64,000 bases of DNA from Lamellibrachia columna. Taxonomy: Eukaryota; Annelida; Polychaeta; Sabellida; Siboglinidae. A model generated the notes under the pieces. That model was not told where the DNA came from, searched no databases, and was given only the letters and a program-made list of their open reading frames with translations. The stretch is from positions 38,898,996 through 38,962,995 of the forward strand of contig OY759261.1 of the NCBI GenBank assembly GCA_963662155.1. The letters are read 5' to 3'. The translations under genes and the position numbers were made by a program. Every line of letters starts with the position of its first letter. Position 1 is the stretch's first letter. Shown here piece after piece: positions 37,985 through 54,492 of the stretch.

Positions 37985-39020
37985 ACTCTATGTATTCTAG
38001 CAATAACTATGCATTCTAACTGTATACTGGAGTTGTAGTGACTATGTATTATAGCTACGAACTGGAGATACAATGACTATTTTGTATTCTAGCAGTATAC
38101 TGAGAGTGTAGTGACTATGTACTATAGATGCATACTGAGGGTGCAGTGACTATGTCTTATGTGACTATGTGACTATGTGTGTGCTGGAGATACATACTAT
38201 TTTGTATTCTAGCTATGTACTGATGCTAGTGACTATGTATTCTAGGTGTGTACTGATGGTGTAGTGACCATGTATTCTGACTGTGTACTGGGAGTGTAGT
38301 AACTATGGTGGTTGTGGCGGTTGTGGTGATGGTGGTAGTGGTGGTGGTGGTGGTATTGATGGTCACGATTGCATCATGAGGTATATATACGTCTATGCTA
38401 CTGATTGTTGAACCCTCTGACTAGATGATAACCCCTTAAAAAGTACATTGATCCCTGTTAGGTGACCACTGGTAGATGATGGGTACAGTTATGAGTATTG
38501 TGAGAATTACAGTTCGGGTTACATTTAAGGGTACAGTGAGATATACAATTGAGAGGTAGTGCAGTTACTGTGTATTCTAGCAGTGTACCATTGGTATAGT
38601 GACTATGTATTCTAGCTGTGTGCTGTGGTTTTAGTGACTATGTATTCTAGTTGTGTATTGAAGGTGTAGTGACCATGTATTCTAGCTGTGTACTGAGCTC
38701 TGTACTATGAGTGTAGTGACTATGTATTCTATATGTGTACTGAAGGTATAGTGGCCATGTATTCTAGCAGTAACTATGTATTATAAGTGTGTACTACATT
38801 TGTGGTGACTATGCAATACAGTTACGTACTTGAGATGGTGTGAATCTTTTGTATTCTAGCTGTGTACTGATATGTGTACTGTACTAAGAGTGTAGTGTAC
38901 TCAGATTGTAGTGAATATGTATTCTAGATGTGTACTGAGGGTGTAGTGGCCATGTATTCTAGCAGTAACTATGCATTCTAACTGTTTACTGGACTTGTCG
39001 TTACTATGTACTATAGTTAC
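37985..39020. repeat. LINE-free, diverged unit of the same satellite
   Basis: After the LINE 5' end the 35-bp satellite resumes (TATGTATTCTAGCAATAAC) and contains the whole non-LINE unit in order: the minisatellite, a (GGT)n-like block at about 38,308-38,360, the ATTGATGGTCACGATTGCATCATGAGGTATAT block, then minisatellite again. It is clearly more diverged than the units left of the LINE. Its TATTCTAGCTATGTACTGATG near 38,204 corresponds to the sequence joined to the truncated LINE ends. Confidence 0.85.
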
Positions 39021-39029
39021 GTATTGGGC

Positions 39030-39340
39030 TGAGACGGGGGGAATTGGAAGGCAGGCTGGATACAGTGTCATAAAGTAAACAAATGCATGCTTAGATGGTG
39101 AGAAACAGCAAGGCAGGCTGGAGACAGTGTCATAAAGTACATAAATATATACTGAGACGATGAGAAACAGAAACGCAGGCTCGAGACAATGTCATACAAT
39201 AAATAAATGTATGTTGAGACAGTGAGAAATAGCAAGGCAGGCTGCAGACAGTGTCATAAATTATACAAATGTATGCGGTGATGGTGAAAAAAACGCAAGG
39301 CAGGCTGGAGACAGTGCGATAAAGTACACATACACACACA

Positions 39341-39431
<91 letters not shown>

Positions 39432-39559
39432 TGAGAACCTGGAACGCAGGCTAGATACAGTGTCATAAACTAAAAACATGTGCTGAGACAGTGAGAAACA
39501 GCAAAGTAGGCTGGATACAGTGTTATAAAATACATATATTGGAAGGCAGGCTGGGTTCA

Positions 39560-39560
<1 letters not shown>
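39030..39560. repeat. 62-bp tandem repeat with an internal (TA)n
   Basis: GCAGGCTGGA(T/G)ACAGTGTCATAAAGTA recurs about every 62 bp (39,051, 39,113, 39,175, 39,237, 39,300). It is interrupted by (TA)n at about 39,345-39,420 and resumes to about 39,555. Confidence 0.9.
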
Positions 39561-43650
<4,090 letters not shown>

Positions 43651-44158
43651 CAATTCAGCAACAGTTTCCATCTTTGTCCGCCAGGAAGAAAAGCAGTGTA
43701 TTAACTAATTGTAAATAATTGCCAATGTGTTATTTAAAATACATCGCCAATTGGTTGCTCAGAGGCCGCTGGTGCAATGAGACGAATGAAAGTAGAAAGA
43801 GGCGAGTTGGTGTCAGTGCCTTGGAGGAGATACTGCCAGACCGGCCCAAGAGTTAGCATTATAATATATAGATGGTAGACTCACGGTCAGACCAAAGTGC
43901 AATTTTCCATTGGTGGCCATGCTACCGTTTTGTCTGATTATTAGAAAACTGGACCATCAAACAATCTGAATACTGCTCAAAGTAACAACCATCATCTTAT
44001 TGACATGCTGACCAAGTTTGAGCAAAATATCGCACACATCCAGCTGTTTGTAATGCGAATTAAAGTTTACAAAGATGTCCATGTGGCAAAGTGGCCCATA
44101 GCAAAACAATTCCCCATAAATCCCTCCGCCTGTTAAACCCTAAATAAAATACACTACA
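43651..44158. other. Unique sequence, no gene recognised
   Basis: The satellite ends at about 43,645. No splice-bounded frame is seen in this more GC-balanced stretch. Confidence 0.35.
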
Positions 44159-45866
<1,708 letters not shown>

Positions 45867-45898
45867 AGAAGACATTCGCTTGAACCGTCTGCGAGGAC

Positions 45899-45981
45899 AT
45901 GATGTTGTTGGTCCTTCTTACTGTGTCCGTGACGTTATTAGGGACGATCCGGGCACAGAGTACCGGACAAGCCTGCATTAA
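45899..45981 (+). CDS. Exon 1: signal peptide
   Basis: ATG at 45,899; the frame reads MMLLVLLTVSVTLLG and then TIRAQSTGQACI, with a likely cleavage after RA. The donor is AA|GTAAGA at 45,982. The exon ends with two bases of a codon (phase 2), which the next exon completes. A second ATG follows at 45,902. TTTTCAG 32 bp upstream may close an upstream untranslated intron. Confidence 0.65.
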
Positions 45982-48900
45982 GTAAGACATACTTTAATGG
46001 CTTCATTCGATACTTCATTCGATACACACGACTTTAATATTTTCGCTGTATTTACTAGCATAGAAAGAAATTACATAACAATGATGAGTGTCATCAGCAT
46101 CATCTCTAAAAGGAATGACGATTTTCATTAGTTAACTGATACACTGTTAGTTGGCGTTTCGTATGTTTAAATTGCCTCAATTTGTAACCTTTGTTGTTGA
46201 AGTATAGTTGTCGACATAAATTGTATGAAAAGCTTAACGCAAATCAACTTTTTTTCTGCGCTTGCCAACTATTAACGGAACATAGCGATTGTTAATGTAT
46301 TACTATTTATAACACGGCGTTGGGATAACAAAACACAGACACACACATAAAATATGTATTAAGGTTAGGCATGATGACAACATGTCAACGTGTATTAAGT
46401 TTGTAAGAATACCACCGACCATGTTGATGCGAAAATGCAAATATATCTAACATATGCATATGACTATACGAATAAATATCAAACACGATATTTTGGTACG
46501 GACAATTACAGTTTCGTTCAATAAAATTTCCCTTCATATGTGAGGAGCTATATTTTAGTACCGTAATTAAGAAGCATATTCTTCAGGATCTGCGAACTTC
46601 AACCATGGCTAGCATGGGGCCCCTGTGACTCAACTTGTGGCGGCACACACTCGAGGGAGCGGAACGTATGCTGCAACAAGGACTGGAGTCTAACCATGTG
46701 TGCAATAAGGTGTAATATCGAGTCATCGGACGTCTCCGAGACAGCTGCGTGTAGCTTGAAGTGCGTCTTTGGCGTCTCATCGGGTAGCCAATGCCAATGC
46801 GAAGATCATGGTTATGGCAGATGTTGCCAGTTCAGTAAGTATAATACGTTGGTTCAACAACGTTCGTGTGCCAATTAGTAAAACTACCTACTGGCAGTGT
46901 AATTAATGCCTGAATACGATTGCCCATTGTAGAATATTTGTTACCTTCGTTTTTGCAGATTTGATTCAGATTGCTTCAGCCCTCTCCATGTAGGTATTTC
47001 TTGAGAAAGTACGTACCACTGCATGGGGTCTATGCCGCTTTTCTGCAAGTTTTGCTTCACTATATCTTTAAATCTTAGTTTATGGCAATGTTTGTTTCTA
47101 GTACGCTGGTCCAGGAGAATACATGCAAATAATTTGCCACCTGCAGATACGAGTGATATTCCTATATAAGGTCCACACTCTGTTCGATTTCTGTTTTTAA
47201 AAGTGTGATACGTTTAGTACTTTTCTACTCTTGTGGGACATGTGCAGCGTTACAGGTTAACACTATTCATCTGTACTACGATCTCCTCAGGGATCTACCT
47301 CTGTATTTGTTCATATATGTTCCAGCGATATCAACATTTTTATGTTCATGAGTGAATCAATAGCTTCTTCAGTTTCAACTTGTTTAGGTGGTTCGTCAAG
47401 CAAATTAGCACTTGGCATTTTTTTCAATCACTCGAAGGTATCGTAGTGAGTATGCGCTGGAAGTCATTAGTTCATATTTTCAATGTAGAACCATTATCCT
47501 TCAGTATGGTAGGCCAACAGATGTCCGTTGTTTGTGGTGGCGCATTGATGGAGATACTGAGCACTGTCGTTCCACTAATTGTTCTGTAATGGTCTCAGTT
47601 GAACCTGCACCTGTCTTGCATGCCACGGAAAGTAATAATGTTCGCTTTTGTACAACTAATGTTCATAGTTCTCTCATATGCCTTGGTATTTTCAACACTC
47701 AGCTATAAAAACAAAATGTAATTTGCGCCAAACTAGTTCTTATGTTTTCGTAGCTGAATTACCAAGTACAAGAGTGAGTTGTCTATAAGACACACTCCAT
47801 ATATTTATTACGCTGATTGTCTATATATGTCTATTCTGCGATTGAAGCTTTACGTAGGGCATTGTTGGGTTAGTTTCCCGTTTGCTCTTTCATGTTGTCA
47901 AAGGTAGTCTTTCGAATGCAATTATACGGGGATGTCAATGCGCATGTCACAGTGTTGTTTCCTCAGGTTTAATATCAGCTTGCATCTCGCTTATTGGTGA
48001 TATGTCGAACAGCTGGCTCCCCTCACGACTCTAGTGCATAAAACGTCCGTACGATTATTTGCTAAACGATAATATAATCAACCAAGTGTCCCTGTTGTTA
48101 TCGTGGATGCGTCCACGGTGTTTTAGGAGTATCAAACTGTTTGAACAAATTGCATGAAATAGAATGTTTGCCTTCAGTGCAAATTGACAGTCACAGTTCT
48201 GTATCTGAGTTTGACCATGTCAAATAATCTGAACCAATACTGGCATTGAAGTATCCCATAATTATAATGTTGTCGTTGTTGGAGTGCATGTTGCTGAGGA
48301 AGTTAGCAAGTTATTACATTTTTATTTCATTTCGTACACTCCTGATGTTTGTCAAAGAATCACTCAATTTAAAACAATTGTGGATAGTGTTTGCATAGAA
48401 AATGTGTCTAGAAACACAACACCGTTCGATTGTGTTTGAAATTATGTTACGTATGCGTGAGTGCACAGTTGCAATGCTGCAAGTCGCAAAATACAATTGC
48501 GTTGCCCGGCCAACCAGTCGTTTATATCACTCAGCAACTGTCTATTTTGAATGTATAATCATGTTGCGGCAATGGTGATGATATCGTGATTACGCCACTG
48601 TTGGGGAGGGGGAGTGTGATGTTTGTTATATACCGCTTATATTATCCTTTAAGATAAATACAAGCGCGTTTCACTTAAAGCGTGACGTCGGTTTCAGATG
48701 ATATTTGCAATGAAGTGCACTACCAAATCCAGAAGACAGGAATCACAATCCAACGAAATAACTGAACAACCTTTACTAATGTTTCAGGTAACTTAACGTG
48801 CAGCGACAACCCGTGTAAGAACAACGCTACGTGTGTCAACCAAGACCGACGTTACGAATGTCAGTGTACGTCCGGATGGTCTGGTCTCAGTTGTGCCGTC

Positions 48901-51900
48901 GGTACGTAATCATGCGGCTATACTGCAGGTGTGCCGAGTTAGATCATTAGGAGGAGATCCTCCTGTTGGAGATGACATATCCGATGAATACCAAGAGGAA
49001 GGTTGGGAGAGAGAAAACGAGGAAGGATGGGAGGGAGAAAACGAGGAAGGTTGGGAAGGAGAAAACGCGCAGTACGGAAATGTTCCAATTTATGCATTCT
49101 ATAGCCAACTAGCCAACTTTTATCTAAAACGTAACCGCGTAAAATGACAAATGTATCACATATATCTAATTACTTTATAATGTTCGCCTTTCACAGTTGT
49201 GCAGGAATTTGTGTACGCATAAGGAAGGCGATTATTTGAAAACGAAGGAAAAGCGGGATAAATGACAAAACTTGCAACAGAGTGGGATATCTCCTCCCAA
49301 GACCAGGAGACTGGGGACATCTCCTCTCAAGACCAGGAGACTGGGGACATCTCCTCCCAAGACCAGGAGACTGGGGACATCTCCTCCCAAGACCAGGAGA
49401 CTGGGGACCTCTCATACCGTGTTTAGCAGTCAACATCTCCAGTTTGTTTTATCGGTGGAAGTCGTGGATGGGTTCTGTTATTTTCATTAGCATACCATGC
49501 AATAAGACATTACCTTGAAAAAAGAACGACGTTCCGTATTCGGAAAATAAAAACAAACCATTAATTTAATGTAATCAAGCACGCACGCATGTACACACGC
49601 ACGCACGCATGCATACACACATAATCTATATATACTATTCACATAGGTGCCACATGTGTTATGGTTAAAATCGTGACAAAAACCGCGCAAACGTCGCCGA
49701 CAATATTAGTTTTTACTATTTGCGCTTCTACTACCCATAACTCGTTTATCGTACCACCAACGCCACCTAGTGATTATTACTTACCTGATGTGAATACGAC
49801 CAATTGTAATGAACGAACTTGATTATCAATTCACAATGGACAGTCGACACATTTTCAATACACACACTATCCACAATTGTATGCAACTGAAATAAAGAGA
49901 TTTCTTGAGACAAGTTAGGAGTGAACTGTGGCAGTGTTGAAATGGTGTGTGGCGCCATTTTTGGGAATTTGGAATAAGACGTGCATTGAAGTGTCCTGAT
50001 CCAGAGCATATCATTCACATCATATCATCATTTGAATACGTCAAAACTCGATTATGTTAAATACATGTATTTCTGTTATCCTACTATGGAAATGTATCGC
50101 TCAATTCAAGGCAGGTTTTATTTTCAGAAGTACCAAGGGCCACTTCCGGTAACGCTGTTGTGACTGCAGGATCAGGTGACTCAATTTATTACATCTAAAA
50201 CTTTGATATATACAAATGATGCATCGTTATCTACACGCCATAACATGGCCATCATTAAAGTGAAGCAAACGTCATTGTTTTGTGGCTATGCAGTAGTATG
50301 CACCTACGAGATAATAAAAACTAACATTGTCAAACTAAAATCAAGAATATCACGCTACTGGTTTACTCAGAATGTTAGACTTTGGAGATTCCGGTCATTT
50401 CTCCAGTTGCCTGAGCGTTTATATGTTAACCAGCGAGATCGACAAGCGCGTGTTCAAATCTAAAATCGGGTAACCTAGACTATTGTGACGTATTAAGGGA
50501 GGCCGATATACACAGAACCATCGCAAAGTCTCGAACAAACGTGTTATTTTGCAGAAATAGAACTAGATTAGTAAACAAAGGCCAAAACATGTTTCATATG
50601 TTGAGTTGGGACATAAACAGCCTAGCCATATCGTATTGACAAATATAAGAATATATGTATACAAATATATTTTCATTTGGCGAGCGAATTCTGCTAGGCG
50701 TTGACACTCGTGACGTATTGTTATCTAACTATGTGGCGCGGCCCATGAAGTTAAGATGATGTGTGTTTAACAAGGTTTTTCTAGTAAATTAATGGCGTGA
50801 TATGCTTAATTTTAATTGCAATTGGTTATGTTTTGGTAACTATTATAGCAAAGGCCAAAAACCATGACATTTTCCATTTAAACAATGCATATTGAGGAGC
50901 ATGCGAGGCAGGTGGGAAAACATAACTGGGACCTGTTCCACGATAGTTCAGCGTTAGTACAGTGCCAACCTTCATGCGAAGGTTATCAGTTCATGATATA
51001 TCGTCGTCAAACTGTCGAATCAGTTCCATACAACACGAACACGTCCCGAAAGCAGCCAGTGAGTAGCAGACGAAATAGTTATGGGGCATCGTATCTGTAC
51101 TACGTTACATATTTATTTGTTTGTAAGTCGTTCAGAGATTAATTGTTATTAGTGTAAACAAAATGTTGTTTTACATTAAATAGCAAAGGTTTAATTCGCG
51201 TATATCGTAACCATTCAATGAATATTTTGACACGTATAATCTACTTTTATTAACAGTGGCAGCGGGCATCGCAGTCATCATTTTGCTCGCAGTATTGTGA
51301 TTGCGACGTCGTCATCCGCCAACATTCAAGGTATGTAATATGTGGGATGATCTAGACTTGTTGGCAGGGGGTCTCAATCAGTAGTAGTCATATATCGTTT
51401 TAATTACGCACTGTGGGCGGGGAGGGACGACACATGTGTCGTTCTGTTTATAGAAGGGTTAATATTAGCCGGCTGCTAATACGTCAGTCTTTACATTGAC
51501 ACTAGTTCCGGTGTAGGCCTATTTACGTTAGTAGTACCTTATAGCTTTTCAAACCTCACGAATATCCACCCATGGTCTACTTCTGCATCCGGTTCCGGTT
51601 GCGCGCGCAGCCTTACACGAGCGCCTCCTAGCGGAGAGTAATCGAAGAGTAACCGTAGCGCCATCTAGCGACTGACGCGCGCGCGCGTGGTCTTCTGGAT
51701 AACACGTGCGCTCTTTAGCGACTGCGACTGAATGGAGGACTGACGGGTGGGGAGGTCTTCTGGGTAACAGGTGCGCTCTCTAGCGACTGCGACTGAATGA
51801 TGGACTGACGGGTGGGGACACACAGTGCGTTGTGTTGTAAGAAGACGAATAAAAGTGTAAGGTGCACACGTATTTTTTTTTATTGAATACAAGCGATACA

Positions 51901-53062
51901 ATCGTAACGACAACAGTACAAGCGTGTCATTTGCAGTAATATTTGCCACGGACACAGGGGGTCAAATACCCCCCTTCATGGTATAGGGGAGGTCTTGAGA
52001 CCCTTAAGATACCCTGGATCCGCTGCTGTGTGTGTTTCTGTGTGTGTGCGTGTGCGTGTGCGTGTGGGTGCGTGCATGTGTGCGTGGGTGTGGTAGATGC
52101 TACTGATAATGCGCTGTCTACGGTGTTACACGCTGTTCTACTTGGTGTGACATCCAGTGTTCTGTTCTGTTAGCCGTGCTGCTACCCACTTGACGTTCAC
52201 CAACATATGTTTAACAAGGGATTCTCAGAAAGAGGCTGCCGTGCATTATCTGGATGGATATATCACGGTAATAAGACTTCTTGATTCGTCTAGAGAAAGT
52301 TCACCGTGATATATCAACCATAATAACACATGGTAGCCTTGTTCTAAGAAACCACCTGACGTTTTAATAATTTCGAACGCGACCGAGTACGCGCGTTGGC
52401 ATAGACACGCTATTGTTTGAACGCTTTGCGTGTTTTCTGTGATTGTTGTGATTTATGTAATCTGCGTCAAACGTCCGCATCAGTTCCTTCGAACGGTAGG
52501 AATGTTTCGTGAAACCGGCCCAGCAGCATATTTACAAATGTGGCAAGTGGAAAGTATGCTCAATGCTTAATTAACCGTTATGTAACGGGAATAATATGCT
52601 GTGTGTTGATGTCACTCCAGTGTCAACAGTCATATAACATCACTCGTGCCTGCGACACTCGTGATGTTATCTGGCTGGTAACACTCACGTGACAGCAACA
52701 AACAGTGTATTATTCCCTAAGTATCGCACTGTCACACACGCGCGTCTAACAATTAATTCGAACGGCGAGCGCTGTATCATGCGCGAATTACGGTTGTATT
52801 GCATTGAATATGTTGAAATGTTAGTTGTGAACCGTTATTATAAATACCCACTCGTTGCTTCAGAATGTTCCATTGGGCTCACAAACTACAACATTCTGAA
52901 GCAACTCGTGCATACAACTCGTGCATACAACCCAGTATTGTTCAATAAGTGTATAATATATTTCTTTGTTTGTTTGATATCTTTCAGGAACTGACGTACT
53001 CGAACCTTCTAGCCACGAGTGACCTGGAATCAGTCCGTTCGTCGTTTCACAGAGATCGCTGA
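45899..53062 (+). CDS. TSP1-EGF single-pass membrane protein gene, six coding exons, TGA inside the TM
   Basis: The six exons (45,899-45,981; 46,587-46,834; 48,788-48,901; 50,128-50,175; 51,257-51,330; 52,988-53,062) have GT/AG borders and intron phases 2, 1, 1, 1, 0. They sum to 642 nt, a multiple of three. The predicted product is a signal peptide (about residues 1-20), a TSP1 domain, one canonical EGF domain, a 16-residue stalk, a hydrophobic segment followed by RRR, and a 25-residue tail with ITIM-like LTYSNL. This would be a small type I cell-surface protein of about 213 residues; its ligand is unknown. The TGA at 51,298-51,300 falls inside the TM segment, so as written the product ends there. 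The gene may be a recent pseudogene, may give a shorter or lipid-anchored form, or may contain a sequence error. A LINE lies in intron 2. Confidence 0.7.
46587..46834 (+). CDS. Exon 2: thrombospondin type 1 domain and Cys-rich tail
   Basis: Acceptor TATTCTTCAG|G, donor TTCA|GTAAGT. The exon encodes 82 codons. WLAWGPCDSTCGG with THSRER is the W-x-x-W, C-x-x-(S/T)-C-GG and R-x-R signature of TSP1. The rest (CCNKDW, MCAIRC, CSLKC, CQCEDHGYGRCCQ) supplies many cysteines in a pattern seen in invertebrate TSP1-containing secreted proteins. The frame is open with no stop. Confidence 0.75.
46945..48320 (-). mobile_element. Internally deleted LINE in intron 2 (arm 1 of inverted duplication)
   Basis: On the minus strand, 48,310-48,000 gives endonuclease pieces: NFLSNMHSN, DNIIIMGYFNASIGSDYLTW (where the usual catalytic D of MGDFNA is Y) and HLVDYIIV. 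Near 47,020-47,130 it gives a LINE C-terminal tail (LRFKDIVKQNLQ-type). Most of the RT is missing between them. The plus-strand copy at 55.1-56.95 kb has the same missing middle, so the two were duplicated after the deletion. Confidence 0.75.
48788..48901 (+). CDS. Exon 3: EGF-like domain
   Basis: A symmetric phase 1-1 exon of 114 bp. The cysteine spacing C-x4-C-x5-C-x8-C-x-C-x8-C is canonical EGF (CSDNPC, NNATC, YECQC, GWSGLSC). Two N-glycosylation sequons occur (NLT, NAT). Acceptor ATGTTTCAG, donor CG|GTACGT. The D/N-x-D/N calcium-binding signature is not evident at the start. Six residues differ from the inverted copy at 54,493-54,606. Confidence 0.85.
48902..50127 (+). other. Intron 3 of the TSP1/EGF gene
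   Basis: Contains a short GA/GGA-rich coding-like run at 48,990-49,070 (GGTTGGGAGGGAGAAAACGAG repeats, about 30 bp, three copies), the 30-bp tandem repeat at 49,268-49,412, and a CACG-rich microsatellite at 49,578-49,622. Confidence 0.5.
49268..49412. repeat. 30-bp tandem repeat, about 4.7 copies
   Basis: CTCCTCCCAAGACCAGGAGA followed by CTGGGGACAT repeats every 30 bp with one or two changes. It lies inside intron 3. Confidence 0.95.
50128..50175 (+). CDS. Exon 4: short extracellular stalk
   Basis: 48 bp, phase 1-1, acceptor TTATTTTCAG, donor TCAG|GTGACT. Encodes VPRATSGNAVVTAGS, a small-residue spacer. It is assigned because phase and splice sites agree with its neighbours. It is short, so confidence is moderate. 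Confidence 0.55.
51257..51330 (+). CDS. Exon 5: transmembrane segment with in-frame TGA
   Basis: Acceptor TTTATTAACAG, donor AAG|GTATGT, phase 1 to 0. The residues AAGIAVIILLAVL are followed by TGA (51,298-51,300) and then LRRRHPPTFK. Hydrophobic residues followed by RRR are the form of a type I TM segment with stop-transfer. The reading frame after the TGA runs cleanly into exon 6. Confidence 0.6.
51640..51835. repeat. 65-bp direct repeat in intron 5
   Basis: GTGCGCTCT-TAGCGACTGCGAC then GACTGACGGGTGGGGA occurs at 51,706 and 51,771. A diverged third start (CCATCTAGCGACTGACG) precedes it. Confidence 0.8.
52225..52340. repeat. Imperfect inverted repeat around TATATCACGGT
   Basis: TGGATATATCACGGTAA at about 52,252 pairs with TTCACCGTGATATATCAACC at about 52,299-52,318, separated by about 30 bp. 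Possible remnant of a small inverted-repeat transposon. No target-site duplication was identified. Confidence 0.45.
52854..52905. repeat. Perfect 16-bp hairpin
   Basis: GTTGCTTCAGAATGTT (52,854-52,869) is the exact reverse complement of AACATTCTGAAGCAAC (52,890-52,905), with a 20-bp loop. It lies about 80 bp upstream of the exon 6 acceptor. A 13-bp direct repeat (ACTCGTGCATACA) follows. Confidence 0.85.
52988..53062 (+). CDS. Exon 6: cytoplasmic tail, ITIM-like motif
   Basis: Acceptor TTGATATCTTTCAG, phase 0. Encodes ELTYSNLLATSDLESVRSS and then FHRDR, ending at TGA 53,060-53,062. LTYSNL fits the (S/I/V/L)-x-Y-x-x-(I/V/L) consensus of SH2-phosphatase-recruiting motifs in immune and adhesion receptors. 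Function is inferred from the pattern alone. Confidence 0.6.
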   Translation, partial: ELTYSNLLATSDLESVRSSFHRDR

Positions 53063-54173
53063 AAATGCGGTACTAACGTAGCACCGGCGCACTACAACTT
53101 AGTCATAACAGAAGTCATCTGCCAAGTGACTATAATATAGCTATAGCTAGTATAGTATAATTGGAGATTATTTAATCAGATATCACCTGTCGAAGGTATA
53201 ATATAAATGGAAATGATTTAATCAGATATAATGTCAATAGTGACATCGTGGGATTTGTGTATTCGGAAATCATTTAGTTTTCATTGATAGGCAAACATTA
53301 ATTCGCAGTGTTTAATAGTACGCAACGTATAGTAAATCAAATGTGGCGCCCTCTGCCGACCACATTTGCAGTATTGAAACAAATTATATACTGATAAATC
53401 TCCGCCGTCCAATATTCCGCTACTACAGGACATTAACAAAAACAAAGGCTTAGATGCAGCACAAGTCAAACTTTTGCGATTCTCTGTAACACGGCTTACT
53501 AACAGTGATTTACTTAAATGAACGTTGAACCATAATTAAATCAATACTGATTACGATTATTACTTCATCGTGTTTACTTGCACATTATGTTCGTTTTATT
53601 TGTTTCGTGTTGATACATTAAACAGCTACCATACGTTTACTGTTCATCTTGTGAAATTGCACACACTTCTTAAATCACAGTTACATTGGTTTAGTGTTCT
53701 TTCATTAAGACTACAACAATTACTAAACACGTTAGCCAAAGAATAAACTGTTTAACGTTTAGCTACTCTAGTCTAACCACTTGTTGTGACTGTTCTGTTT
53801 ATGATTATTGGTACTAGTAAAAATAACGCTCCATGGGTAACCTGGTAGTTCGTATGTGGTTAAATGTAGGTACTTTTCAGATTGGGCAATTCATACCATG
53901 GATTAATGTCTCCCTTCCTCTGCCTCATGCGCAATACGTGGTGGGGTGACGTAACGATTACAAAAACGCTTTGGCACATCTAGCTGTCAATGCCAGACTG
54001 ATAAATGTAATTGCTATGCCAGTGAGTGTCCATTAGTATCATACATGTATCATTACAGAAAAGAACCCCCAATGGAATCATTACATGTATCATTACACAT
54101 ATTAAACATACACCATCATGGACGTGGGATGTCAGTGCTTATTAGCTACACATATTTATATTATACCTGTGAA
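53063..54173. other. 3' flank of the gene, no further gene recognised
   Basis: AT-rich. TTTAATCAGATAT occurs twice near 53,170-53,230. A possible polyadenylation signal, AATAAA, lies at 53,742-53,747, about 680 bp after the stop. Confidence 0.4.
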
Positions 54174-54250
54174 CTAAGAATCAATACAGGCAAGTAGATG
54201 TATACATGGTATTTGTGTTGGGTCTTCCTTGTCGAAACCAACGTCGTTTT
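54174..54250 (-). other. Candidate terminal exon of an antisense EGF paralogue
   Basis: On the minus strand, downstream of the inverted EGF exon, CTATTCACTCCAG precedes a 77-bp frame that begins in phase 1 and reads NDVGFDKEDPTQIPCIH then LLACIDS and a TAG at 54,174-54,176. The phase matches the EGF donor at 54,493. There is no domain and no expression evidence. One phase match in three is expected by chance, so this is only a candidate. Confidence 0.25.
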
Positions 54251-54335
54251 CTGGAGTGAATAGGCCAGCGTCAAAGAGCATTACAGAGAGTGGACGTCTC
54301 AAAAAGTCCGCGAGTAGCGTGACATGCTTTACGGA

Positions 54336-54492
54336 TAGCCCCTTAGTGGTGCACATCCAAATGCCTACGGATGGATAGCCCCTTAGTGGTGCACATCCGA
54401 ATGCCTACGTCTAGATAGCCCCTTAGTGGTGCACGTCTGAATGCCTACGTCTAGATAGCCCCTTAGTGGTGCACGTCCGAGTGCCTACGTAC
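54336..54492. repeat. 40-bp tandem repeat, about 4 copies
   Basis: TAGCCCCTTAGTGGTGCAC starts at 54,336, 54,376, 54,416 and 54,456. Ends at the splice donor of the inverted EGF exon. Confidence 0.9.
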
